A DNA stretch of 64,000 bases from G963662265 sp963668545 (GTDB lineage: Bacteria; Spirochaetota; Spirochaetia; CADAEX01), in NCBI GenBank assembly GCA_963668545.1, contig OY764868.1, positions 3,720,001-3,784,000 of the forward strand, read 5' to 3'. A model generated the notes under the pieces. The model was not told where the DNA came from, did not search any database, and saw only the letters and a program-made list of their open reading frames with translations. Of this stretch, positions 34,862 to 43,969 are shown piece after piece (the stretch's first letter is position 1; every line of letters begins with the position of its first letter). The position numbers were made by a program, and so were the translations under genes.

Positions 34862-36028
34862 CTAAATCTCCCTATTGTTATAATTCATTGAAGCTTCTAT
34901 TTTTCTGCTTGTTCTTGATATGCTGTAACAGAGAATAAAGTAGATCAATGAAAGGAATAAAAGTGTCTGCTGACTGTCTTTCATGAATTCCGGATTTGCG
35001 GCAATAGCAGTTGAAATTCCCACCAGATCAAGAAGCCCGATAATTGAAATGAGGCTTGTATCTTTTACCATACCTGTAAAGCTGTTTACCAGAACAGGAA
35101 TAATATTTTTTATGACCTGAGGCAGAATAATCAGTACCATGGACTGGAAACTGCTGAAATTCATTGCATATGCCGCCTCATACTGTGTTTTTGACAGTCC
35201 CTGAAAGCCGCCTCTGATGTTTTCCGCCATGTATGCAGCATGGAAGAGGATTATTCCCGACATTGCCCTGAGAAGTACTCCCAGGGTCATGGAAGAGGGG
35301 AGTGCAAGCGGAAGAATAAGATACCCCAGAAAGAGAAGTGTAATAAGGGGCACGCCTCTGACTGTTTCAATAACTGCAATGGAAAAATACCTGATTACAG
35401 GCAGTTTTGATCTTCTTCCAAGAGCCAGGAAAAGTCCTGTTATAAATGATAAAATGATTGAAGTTATTGAGATAATCATGGAGAGAAGAAGACCTCCCCA
35501 GAGGTTTGTTTTTACAAGAGGAAGAATGCTGTCAGGGCCGCTGAATCCTGATGTCAGTAAATACATGAGAGGAATAAAAATGGTCCATCCTGAAAATACT
35601 GAAACTAATACAGCTTTTTTTCTCATTCTTTTCCCGATGCAGTATCCGGAAATTTGAACTATTGAAAGTATCAGCAGTGAAATAGATGCCCTGCTGTTGG
35701 ATATCAGGCCTGCAATAACTGAAGGTGCGGTGATCAGCAGCAGAGGTGTCCATTTCAATCCTTTTTTTAGCAGGCAGAATGAAAGGCCTGCCATTAATCC
35801 TGCAAAATACAGAATAAGCCATATTCTCCAGAGCTGGTCAGGAGGATATGCGCCGGTAAGTATGATTTTAATGTTAGTTGGTATTACTCTCCAGTCTGAA
35901 GAGAAAAGCCATTCTGAAAGTGCTCTCAGGGTTTTTGATAAAAACAAACAGAGAAATACAGTGATTATAGTGTTGTACCATGTATTGAAAAAATTATCTT
36001 TCACCCAGAACAGATATTTCCTATTCAT
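34862..36028 (-). CDS. aapM: General L-amino-acid ABC transporter permease, M type
   Basis: At 388 residues this polar amino-acid permease is much longer than HisM-type permeases (about 230), as in AapM. An extended N-terminal hydrophobic half precedes the His/Glu/Gln permease core VIETVRGVPLITLLFLG and YEAAYAMNFSSFQSM. It begins one base after aapQ and pairs with it. Confidence 0.78.
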   Translation of the reverse strand: MNRKYLFWVKDNFFNTWYNTIITVFLCLFLSKTLRALSEWLFSSDWRVIPTNIKIILTGAYPPDQLWRIWLILYFAGLMAGLSFCLLKKGLKWTPLLLITAPSVIAGLISNSRASISLLILSIVQISGYCIGKRMRKKAVLVSVFSGWTIFIPLMYLLTSGFSGPDSILPLVKTNLWGGLLLSMIISITSIILSFITGLFLALGRRSKLPVIRYFSIAVIETVRGVPLITLLFLGYLILPLALPSSMTLGVLLRAMSGIILFHAAYMAENIRGGFQGLSKTQYEAAYAMNFSSFQSMVLIILPQVIKNIIPVLVNSFTGMVKDTSLISIIGLLDLVGISTAIAANPEFMKDSQQTLLFLSLIYFILCYSISRTSRKIEASMNYNNREI

Positions 36029-36029
36029 T

Positions 36030-37223
36030 TTATTTTTCCTTTAACTGAATCCTGCTGTTGTAAATATTCATAAACAGCGATGTAGACAGGCTTAGACCGA
36101 GATAAATAACCATTACAATAAGTATCAGTTCAAGTGCTCTTCCTGATTGATTGATAAGTGTCCCTATAACACTGAAGAGATCCGGGAACCCGATTGCAAC
36201 CCCCAGTGAAGTGTTTTTTGCAACACCCAGGTATATGGATGTCAGAGGGGGAATGGTTATTCTAAGTGCCTGCGGAAGGACGACAAGCCTGATTGTTTTC
36301 AGGTGGCTGAAGCCCAGGCTGTAGGAAGCTTCAAGCTGACCTTTATCGACAGCCTGTATTCCTGACCTGATTGCTTCTGCTATATATGCAGAGGTATAGA
36401 GAATCAGCCCTGAAAAAAGGCTTCCCCATTCTGATGAAATATTTAAACCGCCGGAAAGGTTGAACCCTTTCAGCAGAGGGTATTTCAGAACAAGGGGAGG
36501 GAAAGGTGTGAAAAACCACCCAGCCAGGCTTATCCCTGTAAATACAACAGCCCCCCAGAAGATAAGCATGGGTTTTCTTCCCGTTTTCTTCCCTCTCTGC
36601 CTCAGAATGATTACTGCAAATACTGCAACAGCAAAAGCAGCCAGCAGAATATATTGATAAATATTCCATCCCTTTCCGGGAAACGGCCAAAACATTGAAA
36701 GCCCTCTGTTGGAAATAAATAACTTTCCCCCTGTTATTCCATCCTCTGTAATGTACTTTCCTATTACAAATGCCTCTTTTAACCGGGGCAGTTCCATAAA
36801 GACTGCTCTGTACCAGAAAAGAAGGAGAACCAGAAGAGGAATATTCCTTATAATTTCTATATATGAAAGGGCAATGTTTTTGAGAAGCCAGTTTTTTGAC
36901 AGGCGGCACAAGGCAATAATAAATCCCAGAAAAGTGGAAACAATTATCACAACAATACTGATTGAAACAGTGTTTAAAAGACCTACAATTATTGCCCTGA
37001 AATTTGAACTTGAATTATCAAAAGGTATTATGTGCTCTCCTATATCTATTCCTGCCGAAAGAGAAAGAAATTTAAAGCTTGGAAGCATTCCCCTGCTTCG
37101 CAGAGCTGATACAGTATTACCGTACATTGATGAAAAGATAAGGATTAGAACAAGAGCAAAAACAAACTGGAATGCCGCTTTCAATACTCTGTCATCATTA
37201 AGTTTTGTTAAATTCATCTGCAA
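36030..37223 (-). CDS. aapQ: General L-amino-acid ABC transporter permease, Q type
   Basis: This 397-residue permease has the core SYIEIIRNIPLLVLLLFWY and the coupling stretch EASYSLGFSHLKTIRLVVLP. A periplasmic insertion (LPRLKEAFVIGKYITEDG) is typical of AapQ. It is separated from aapJ by a hairpin of the kind seen in operons with differential expression. Confidence 0.78.
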   Translation of the reverse strand: MQMNLTKLNDDRVLKAAFQFVFALVLILIFSSMYGNTVSALRSRGMLPSFKFLSLSAGIDIGEHIIPFDNSSSNFRAIIVGLLNTVSISIVVIIVSTFLGFIIALCRLSKNWLLKNIALSYIEIIRNIPLLVLLLFWYRAVFMELPRLKEAFVIGKYITEDGITGGKLFISNRGLSMFWPFPGKGWNIYQYILLAAFAVAVFAVIILRQRGKKTGRKPMLIFWGAVVFTGISLAGWFFTPFPPLVLKYPLLKGFNLSGGLNISSEWGSLFSGLILYTSAYIAEAIRSGIQAVDKGQLEASYSLGFSHLKTIRLVVLPQALRITIPPLTSIYLGVAKNTSLGVAIGFPDLFSVIGTLINQSGRALELILIVMVIYLGLSLSTSLFMNIYNSRIQLKEK

Positions 37224-37237
37224 TCCTTAAATAAAGC

Positions 37238-37269
37238 AAACCGGCAGAAACCAGGAGATCTACCGGTTT
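37238..37269 (-). repeat. Hairpin between aapJ and aapQ
   Basis: AAACCGG (37238-37244) and CCGGTTT (37263-37269) pair perfectly around an 18-base loop. On the minus strand the following sequence is GCTTTATTT. It probably attenuates readthrough or protects the aapJ mRNA. Confidence 0.55.
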
Positions 37270-37288
37270 TGTATAATGATGTTATTTT

Positions 37289-38368
37289 TTAACGGAATGG
37301 CGGGCAGTAAAGCAGACCGCCTTCTGTCCATGGCTTGTTCATCCCTCTTGGAATTGAAAGACCGGAATCAGGGCCAAAATGTCTTTCAAAAAGTTCTCCG
37401 TAGTTTCCTGTCTTTTTGATCATGTTGTATGCCCAGTCGTTTGAAAGACCCAGTTTTGATCCCAGATCGCTTCTTAGTCCCAGGAAAGCAAGTTCTTCCG
37501 GTTTTTTGGTTGACTGTTTTATGCTGTCAATATTTTTGCTGCTGATTTTATGCTCTTCTCCGAAAAAGAGTCCGTACAGGCACCAGTTTACTATGTCATA
37601 AAACTGGTCATCTCCATGTCTGACTCCGATTGCAAGAGGTTCTTTTGAAATTGTCTCTTCAAGAAGAGTATAAGCTGCCGGATCTGCAGTATTCCTCATT
37701 CTTGTCATTAAACCGGATCTGTCGCCAGTCCATGCATCTGCTCTTCCTTTTTCAAAAGCACCCATAAGTTCATCAAGATTTTCAAAAAGAACAGGTTTGT
37801 AGGAAAGACTTCTTGCTGCCATGATATCTGAAAGATTTCCTTCAGATGTTGAACCAGTAAGAACGCAGATAGCAGCTCCCTCAAGATCTGCAATCCTTTT
37901 AATACCGCTGTCTTTTCTTACCATGAATGTCTGCCCGTCATAGTAATAGGGAACTGTGAAATTCAATCCAAGTTCAGTATCTCTTGTCATTGTGTGGGTT
38001 GCGGTCCTTATAAGCAGATCAATTTCTCCTGACTGGAGTGCTGCAAACCTTTCTTTTGATGTTAAAGGCCTGAACTGGATTTTTTCCGGATCCCCAAGTA
38101 TTGCTGCAGCAACTGCCCTGCCCATGTCTGCTTCAAACCCTATATAATTACCATTCGGGTCAAGGTAGGAAAATCCCGGATTTGATGCATTAACTCCGCA
38201 GATCAGATATCCCCTTTCCTTTACTGCATCAAGAGTTGATGCAGATACTGTTTTCTTTTCTGAAGAATCATTCTCCTGTTTTGAAGTATCATTAGAGGAA
38301 TTACTGCATGATATGATAGATAGTGTCATAAAAACTGCTACAAAAACTGTTAAAAGTTTTCGTTTCAT
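37289..38368 (-). CDS. aapJ: Amino-acid ABC transporter substrate-binding lipoprotein
   Basis: This 359-residue binding protein has a lipoprotein signal ending in LSIISC. Its mature part resembles AapJ: RGYLICGVNASNPGFSYLD, FAALQSGEIDLLIRTATHT and DTELGLNFTVPYYYDGQTF. GGGAG before ATG 38368 sets the start. AapJQMP takes up a broad range of L-amino acids; specificity here is inferred. A sigma-70 promoter lies 77 bp upstream. Confidence 0.83.
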   Translation of the reverse strand: MKRKLLTVFVAVFMTLSIISCSNSSNDTSKQENDSSEKKTVSASTLDAVKERGYLICGVNASNPGFSYLDPNGNYIGFEADMGRAVAAAILGDPEKIQFRPLTSKERFAALQSGEIDLLIRTATHTMTRDTELGLNFTVPYYYDGQTFMVRKDSGIKRIADLEGAAICVLTGSTSEGNLSDIMAARSLSYKPVLFENLDELMGAFEKGRADAWTGDRSGLMTRMRNTADPAAYTLLEETISKEPLAIGVRHGDDQFYDIVNWCLYGLFFGEEHKISSKNIDSIKQSTKKPEELAFLGLRSDLGSKLGLSNDWAYNMIKKTGNYGELFERHFGPDSGLSIPRGMNKPWTEGGLLYCPPFR

Positions 38369-38444
38369 AAATTTCTCCCTTTTTAAAGGGTGCTGATCAG
38401 ACAACCCTTCAATCCATTTTTCAGAAATATTTCCTGTTTTTAAA

Positions 38445-38474
38445 ATTGTAGTGTTTGTTTTTTTTTGCCGTCAA
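38445..38474 (-). promoter_or_regulatory. Sigma-70 promoter of aapJQMP
   Basis: Read on the minus strand, a -35 box TTGACG (38474-38469) and a -10 box TACAAT (38450-38445) are 18 bp apart. Confidence 0.65.
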
Positions 38475-38536
38475 TCTGAATTTTTACTGTTGGAAAAGAT
38501 CGTTACTTTTGTAATACCGTGAGAAGCCCTGCATGA

Positions 38537-40132
38537 CTAAAGTAACAGCTGGTCATTATCCATAAACAGCCTTACAAGCTTGTTCCGGTTTGAACATTCT
38601 GTTTTTCTGTAGATATGTGAAAGATGGTTTTTTACAGTTCCGACAGATATGAAGCATTTTTCTGCTATCTCCAGGTTGCTGCAGCCGTTGATAAGTGCCT
38701 GCACTATTTCAATTTCCCTTTCTGTAAGGCAGAACCTGTCAAAAAGTTCCAGATGATTCGTCGGCAGGATAGTTTCCTTTTCATTCAGAAAGCGGATAAG
38801 ATGATCCAGTTTTATAAAAATGTATAAACTGAATATAATGAAATAAGGAATAAATGAAAGGGATATAAAAACCGGAGGGCTTGCCTGGGTCTGGTACTGA
38901 TCATTAAAGAGTGCATCAAGAAAGCTGAAGAGAGATACTTCGTTTGAAATAAAAAATCCCTCCATTGTCAATCTCATATTTATAAACATTATGAAAAGAA
39001 GCACTGCTTCTGATGCTTTCAGCTTATAGAGAGCCCTGTGCTTTTTTCCGGCCCTGTAGAGGATGACGCCGCAGAAGGAAAAGCATGCAAGCTGATAAAT
39101 ATCAAAGTAAAAAACAAGAAAGGAATAGATTCTGCATGGAAGAGTCAGTATTACAAGCGACTGAAAAAGATAAATACCTGTAAGTAAGGAGCTTATAACC
39201 TGTATATTTTCCCTCTTGAAGTGTTCTGCTATTAAAAGCATTGATAATGGGGCAATACTGAATGTGAGAATATATTTAAACTTATAGATTGTTTCCCATG
39301 AAATATCCGGAAACATCTGTATTAAAAGCAGGTTTTCAGATACAGAAATTCTTAATGAAAGCACAGCAAGAAGCAGTATGGAGAATATCTCTTTATGGTA
39401 TTTGCGGTATCTGAAATCGAGAAAAAGAAGAAACGCAGCTATTATCAGCATTGTTATAATACCCATGCCTGAAAGAATGGTTTTTACAGCGTTGGCTGAT
39501 GCAACTTCTTCATCTCTCCCCAAAAGCAGATGCCGTGTCGGTCCTCCCCTTTTATGTGTGTAGTTTGAAACATGAAGGATTATTGATGTTTCACCGTTAT
39601 CAGCTTTAAAAGAAACCGTACGTGGATGTGCATCTGCTGTTGATAGTTTTTTTTCATTTCCGGGCATTCCGGAGTTCAGCATCCTCCTGCCATTTATCCA
39701 GAGAGTATAGGATGAATTAATAACAGGAACAATTAAAGAGTATCTGCTCTGCCTTGATAAGCCGGTTATTTTAAGTCGGTAAGTGGCAAATCCGAAAGAT
39801 GTTCTTTCAGTTTTCCCCCTTGGATTTAGATTTTTCCATGAACGGGGGAAATCTACAAACTCTCTCTGGGGAAGTGAAAATTCATTTCCTGATTTGAAAT
39901 CAGATGGAAAATAGAACTTGTTCCAGTAGAATTCCCATTCCCCTTTTAAAAGAAGCTGTCCGTTTTCTGAATATGCAAGACTCTGATAATTAAGTGTACC
40001 CTTTTTTGCAGAGGGGAACTCCCTGTCTGTAAATGATATCCTGTAAAAAAGATAAAATCCGCAAAGGATCAGAATAAAAACTGCAAGCAGTTCTTTTTTA
40101 TATTTCAGGCCTGCACTGTCAGATAAACTCAT
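38537..40132 (-). CDS. 7TMR-DISM sensor fused to a LuxR DNA-binding domain
   Basis: This 531-residue membrane regulator has an N-terminal helix (15-31) and a beta-sandwich extracellular domain of the 7TMR-DISMED2 type (about 45-205; TYRLKITGLSRQ, NSSYTLWINGRRML). Seven membrane helices (about 220-440) follow. A LuxR helix-turn-helix ends it, with CLTEREIEIVQALINGCSN and SVGTVKNHLSHIYRKT. It senses a periplasmic ligand and acts as a DNA-binding protein at the membrane. The start codon overlaps the preceding PLP gene's stop by four bases, so the sensor and enzyme are made together. Confidence 0.83.
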   Translation of the reverse strand: MSLSDSAGLKYKKELLAVFILILCGFYLFYRISFTDREFPSAKKGTLNYQSLAYSENGQLLLKGEWEFYWNKFYFPSDFKSGNEFSLPQREFVDFPRSWKNLNPRGKTERTSFGFATYRLKITGLSRQSRYSLIVPVINSSYTLWINGRRMLNSGMPGNEKKLSTADAHPRTVSFKADNGETSIILHVSNYTHKRGGPTRHLLLGRDEEVASANAVKTILSGMGIITMLIIAAFLLFLDFRYRKYHKEIFSILLLAVLSLRISVSENLLLIQMFPDISWETIYKFKYILTFSIAPLSMLLIAEHFKRENIQVISSLLTGIYLFQSLVILTLPCRIYSFLVFYFDIYQLACFSFCGVILYRAGKKHRALYKLKASEAVLLFIMFINMRLTMEGFFISNEVSLFSFLDALFNDQYQTQASPPVFISLSFIPYFIIFSLYIFIKLDHLIRFLNEKETILPTNHLELFDRFCLTEREIEIVQALINGCSNLEIAEKCFISVGTVKNHLSHIYRKTECSNRNKLVRLFMDNDQLLL

Positions 40133-41886
40133 TTTTCAAGTATAGTCCTCAATTCTTTATATGTATATTCAATTATTTTTTCCCTTATTGATTCCGCTGT
40201 TCCGGTTTTTACAAAAAATGAGGAAATTCTGTCTTCATTCGATGTTACAAGGAGGTCTTTTTCCGCCTTTTCATTAAACAGCTTAAGTGTATCCGGATTA
40301 TCGAGACAGGACTGAATTGTCTCTGCTTCAATATTTTCAAGTTTCCTGAGCATTGCCAGTTTCCTGATCCCTTCTCCAAATCTTCTGAAAAAATCATCAA
40401 GATCTTCTTCTCCCATTGCAAGTGTTGACCTTAGAATCAGAAAATCGAGAGGCGGAAGATGAGGAGTTTCAAATCCGAACTGTATCCCCGGACGGCAGAT
40501 CACACCGGTATTGCTGCTTGCATGGCTGTAATTCATAAAATATATCAAAAGATCTGCGCTGTCCTTTATTCCAGAAGGAAGGTTTTTCAGAGGGAATTTT
40601 GAAAGTATATACCATCCGGCATCAGGGTCATTGATGCTGAAAAAATCCCTGCCAAGATAATTATTGATTGATTTAACATGCATTTCAGCTCTTTTCAACT
40701 GGCTTTTTATATATGAGCTGTTGTCTTTTATCCATTTTTTCGAAGAAAACGCGTAAGCTCCTACAACTCCAACTTCTGTAGAAACCTCAACTCCGTCAGA
40801 TCCTTCCTCTCCCAGTGTTGAACCGATTCGTGAAATCAGATCTTCTCTGTCTCCGGGGATTTTTATGCCGCTTGCTGCAAAACTGATCCTGGCAGATGCA
40901 TATCCGAGTGTTTTTGAAGGGGATACAATTGTTATTGTATAATCAAACATTCTGCCTGATTTTCCCCCGACTGAAGCTATGGAAAATATATCAAGACCTT
41001 CCTTTAATATACTCCCGTTATATACCTGGTCGGCAACTACAAATACGGGGTTGTCCCTGTTTTTTCTGTTGTATTCAAGAACAGCTTCCGCAATTCCTCG
41101 GATCTGCTTCTCCGGCATGATTTCACCGGTCGGATTTGCAACAACACTGAAATATATTGCTTTTATATCTCCCCGGTTTTCAAGTTCCCTCCTTATATTG
41201 TCTGAATCAATTTTCTCAATTACTTTGAGTCTGCTGTTGTGAAAAGAAGGTGCTTTAACCAGACTGTGGTAGTGACCCCTTGGGACAAGAATACTTCCGC
41301 TTTCCCTTTCCCTTAAATCTCTCCCGCTGCTGTCAAGTTTGAGCTCTTTTGTCATAAGTACTGTTATAAAAGTGTTAAAAAGATTTTTAAACCCTGTCCC
41401 CAGGACAACCTGATTTTTTTCAGCCGGGATACCCTGATTGTTGAAATAGTTTTTCATCAGCATCAGGCTTTCCTCCTGGCCGTGACAGTGGTCAAGGTAT
41501 CCGGTTGAACTGATTTTCTGTTTTTTCCGGTGATCGAGGAAATCATTAAAACCGAGGTGACTCATGTCTGAATTTTTCCATAGATCTCTGTAGCCTTTAT
41601 CCAGATCAATAAAATAACCGTTTAACGGGCTGAATTCTTTTAACAGCTCTGTAAGCAGCATTCCTCTTTTTTCTGCCTCATCATCCAGAAACCCCAGAAG
41701 TGATGTGTGGTTTAGTGTGTGATGTACGTGAGCTGCAAGAGCCATCCTGTTCGGGGACAGAAAAAACTGTCCCCCCACGTGGGCATTAATTGCTTTTTTG
41801 TTCCCTGTCAGTTTTGAGCTCTTGGTTGATATAATTCTTGCTATTTCGTTGTAATGGATAAGTGTACCAGGAATTTCCTTCTTCAT
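40129..41886 (-). CDS. Large PLP-dependent aminotransferase-fold enzyme
   Basis: The 585-residue protein is a class I/II aminotransferase fold. The PLP lysine is in SPSKTLGYASARIS. The Asn-Pro region is AIYFSVVANPTGEIMP, and the substrate/PLP Asp-Tyr is ADQVYNGS. It is about 180 residues longer than usual, with an N-terminal extension rich in His and Asn (LAAHVHHTLNHTSLLGF) and an extended C-terminus. I cannot assign a substrate; aspartate 4-decarboxylase-like enzymes have similar length, but the match is not established. It is the first gene of a two-gene operon with the LuxR sensor. Confidence 0.72.
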   Translation of the reverse strand: MKKEIPGTLIHYNEIARIISTKSSKLTGNKKAINAHVGGQFFLSPNRMALAAHVHHTLNHTSLLGFLDDEAEKRGMLLTELLKEFSPLNGYFIDLDKGYRDLWKNSDMSHLGFNDFLDHRKKQKISSTGYLDHCHGQEESLMLMKNYFNNQGIPAEKNQVVLGTGFKNLFNTFITVLMTKELKLDSSGRDLRERESGSILVPRGHYHSLVKAPSFHNSRLKVIEKIDSDNIRRELENRGDIKAIYFSVVANPTGEIMPEKQIRGIAEAVLEYNRKNRDNPVFVVADQVYNGSILKEGLDIFSIASVGGKSGRMFDYTITIVSPSKTLGYASARISFAASGIKIPGDREDLISRIGSTLGEEGSDGVEVSTEVGVVGAYAFSSKKWIKDNSSYIKSQLKRAEMHVKSINNYLGRDFFSINDPDAGWYILSKFPLKNLPSGIKDSADLLIYFMNYSHASSNTGVICRPGIQFGFETPHLPPLDFLILRSTLAMGEEDLDDFFRRFGEGIRKLAMLRKLENIEAETIQSCLDNPDTLKLFNEKAEKDLLVTSNEDRISSFFVKTGTAESIREKIIEYTYKELRTILEK

Positions 41887-41938
41887 GATTAAAGATCTCT
41901 CCTTCTATAATGAGAATTTTTTTTCCTGGTTAACAAAA

Positions 41939-41967
41939 ATAATATTGGGAGAAATTGCTTATGTCAA
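41939..41967 (-). promoter_or_regulatory. Sigma-70 promoter of the PLP-enzyme/sensor operon
   Basis: On the minus strand, TTGACA (41967-41962) and TATTAT (41944-41939) are 17 bp apart, a near-consensus promoter. AAGGAG follows before the ATG. Confidence 0.8.
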
Positions 41968-42028
41968 TAAATTATCCTAACTTCTGATTTAATGATCTGA
42001 TAAAATTCATTTACAGATGGGTATTATT

Positions 42029-42065
42029 AAACACTTTCCCTAAAGACTTTAGCGGGAAAGTGTTT
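42029..42065 (-). terminator. Terminator after the DUF1015 gene
   Basis: AAACACTTTCCC (42029-42040) and GGGAAAGTGTTT (42054-42065) form a perfect 12-bp stem, with an inner AAAG/CTTT. It is 21 bp past the stop, and the transcript continues TTTAATAAT. Confidence 0.7.
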
Positions 42066-42085
42066 TTGTTTGAAATATTGAGAAA

Positions 42086-43351
42086 CTAGCGCAGTTTTCT
42101 TGCTTCAAGATAGTATCGTTTTTCTATTGATTCCCCGATTGAGAATGTTTTTCTCGGGTATACCCCTTTTTCGGCAATCCTTTTGAAGAATGTTTCCTTT
42201 GATATTTCAGGAAGGAGAAAGCCTGCATTTCCTTTCTTTTCTGCAAGATCTGTAAGGTCCTTTTCCCCGTGTATATAATCAATTTCCCCCATATCTCCTT
42301 CATATGAATCAAGAAAATCCTGTATCTTTTCTGTGGAAAGGAGGTTCTTTTCATCTTTAAGTTTAATTTTCACCCATTTATTTTCTGTTACAAATATTAC
42401 AGTATCTGGAGAATGGGGAGTTTTTACATCTTCCCTCCCAATCTCCTCAATGCTGCATCCCAGAGCTTTTTCTAGATCTGAAAGAAGGGTTTCCCGGTCA
42501 GTATCGAAAACAACTCTGTGTATCGGTTCAAAGCCGATCCCTTCGCTTTTGATATTGACAACTTCCACAAGTGCATATCTGGCAGGATGATTTTCAGGAG
42601 TGCCGGGCTGTTTTTTTATTATATTCCAGACCTCCTTGGCCGCAGCCAGGGAATGATTCCCGTCACCTACTGCAAAAAGGGTTTTATTGTTTCCTGCCAG
42701 AAGAGAAAAAGACTTCTCAATTTCCCTGAGAGTCTCTTCACCTTTTATATGCCAGCCCTTTATTTTTCCTCCATTCTTCATAAGTTTGAAATCATAAAGT
42801 TTTTCATATCTGTCTTTTTCTGAATAAAGTTTTTCAATAACAGTGAAATCTGTATCATCAATAAGAAAAAGAATGTGAGGCAGGTCCAGTGATGCGTTTT
42901 CCCTGATTTTAATTCTGGGGGGGAGTCTGTCTACTACTGTTTTTTCAGTAGGTCTTATGGGGGTGTCTGCAAATTCCGAATAATCATATTTTTCAAGGTC
43001 TACAGCTATGATAAGCCCCTTTCTTGAAGGGGTATAGGGGGTTTCCCTTTCTACAAGAACAAAGCCTTTTTCCAGTTGTTTCATACAGCCCTGATCAAGA
43101 TAGGCTTTCATGTTGCTGTTTATCTTTTTCAGTTCTGTATCGATGTCTGTCTGTTTCAGGTAGCATTCCGGCAGGATAAGGTTGACAGTAGAGTAATTGC
43201 CTTCTGTAATTTTTTTCACATCATCCCAGTAGTCTGTTGCTGCTGTAAACTGGTCGCAGGCTATTACAGACCACTTTGAGATATCAGTCCGGCTGCTGTC
43301 AGGTATCAGTATCTCAGGAACCATTATTCCCATTTGCTCAAAAGTACTCAT
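42086..43351 (-). CDS. DUF1015 family protein
   Basis: This 421-residue conserved protein opens with VPEILIPDSSRTDISKWSVIACDQFTA and contains ADTPIRPTEKTVVDRLPPR and FAVGDGNHSLAAAKEVW, which mark DUF1015. Its biochemical function is not established with certainty. In other genomes it tends to sit near serine-biosynthesis genes, and here it lies after Lrp and SerA-like genes. It is 30 bp downstream of Lrp and likely co-transcribed with it. Confidence 0.8.
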   Translation of the reverse strand: MSTFEQMGIMVPEILIPDSSRTDISKWSVIACDQFTAATDYWDDVKKITEGNYSTVNLILPECYLKQTDIDTELKKINSNMKAYLDQGCMKQLEKGFVLVERETPYTPSRKGLIIAVDLEKYDYSEFADTPIRPTEKTVVDRLPPRIKIRENASLDLPHILFLIDDTDFTVIEKLYSEKDRYEKLYDFKLMKNGGKIKGWHIKGEETLREIEKSFSLLAGNNKTLFAVGDGNHSLAAAKEVWNIIKKQPGTPENHPARYALVEVVNIKSEGIGFEPIHRVVFDTDRETLLSDLEKALGCSIEEIGREDVKTPHSPDTVIFVTENKWVKIKLKDEKNLLSTEKIQDFLDSYEGDMGEIDYIHGEKDLTDLAEKKGNAGFLLPEISKETFFKRIAEKGVYPRKTFSIGESIEKRYYLEARKLR

Positions 43352-43381
43352 TTTTTTCTCCTGTATTCTTTTTTTCAGGTG

Positions 43382-43861
43382 CTATTCAGTTTCTTCTATA
43401 TCAAACTGATGGGGGATTTTAAAATCAAAGTTTTTATATGCTATAAAGGTTTCTGTTAAGGTGATCCCTTCAATCTTTGACAGCTCTTCACTCAGGAATT
43501 CCAGCAGACCGAAGTCGGGAAAAAGGTGGACAATTGCTATAAGGTCATACCTCCCGGTAACAACGCTGGTTGATATGACCCCTTTAAGTGCATTGATGCT
43601 TTCTGCCGTCTGTACAAGCTTCAGGTTATTTATCTGTATCCCGATAAATACTATTGTGTGGTTTTTCATTATTTCAGGATTGACCAGAGTTGTTATATCA
43701 ATGATTCCCGCCTCTTTCAGTTTCTGTATCCTGCTTTTTACAGTGTTTTCCGCAAGAGACATCTCTCCTGCAATCTTTTTATATGAAATTCTCCCGTCTT
43801 TAAGATAGTTGATAATCTGTTTATTAATTGAATCAAGTTTTATTCCCATTTTTTCTCTCAT
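43382..43861 (-). CDS. Lrp/AsnC-family transcriptional regulator
   Basis: The 159-residue protein has an N-terminal winged helix (GRISYKKIAGEMSLAENTVKSRIQKLKEAG) and a C-terminal RAM/ligand domain (VVTGRYDLIAIVHLFPDFG). Lrp/AsnC proteins respond to amino acids. Placement between SerA-like and DUF1015 genes points to control of serine-related genes. Confidence 0.86.
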   Translation of the reverse strand: MREKMGIKLDSINKQIINYLKDGRISYKKIAGEMSLAENTVKSRIQKLKEAGIIDITTLVNPEIMKNHTIVFIGIQINNLKLVQTAESINALKGVISTSVVTGRYDLIAIVHLFPDFGLLEFLSEELSKIEGITLTETFIAYKNFDFKIPHQFDIEETE

Positions 43862-43932
43862 TCTTTAAAAAGCATTTTCCTTTATTTTAATAGGAAACAG
43901 AGAAAAATAACATTAAATTTCTTTTCAATTAA

Positions 43933-43955
43933 CCCTTCCCTTCAGGGGGGAAGGG
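43933..43955 (-). terminator. Terminator between the SerA-like gene and Lrp
   Basis: CCCTTCCC (43933-43940) and GGGAAGGG (43948-43955) form a perfect 8-bp stem with a 7-base loop, followed on the minus strand by TTAATTG. It probably separates the two genes' transcripts partly. Confidence 0.5.
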
Positions 43956-43969
43956 GGATATGAGGAGTT

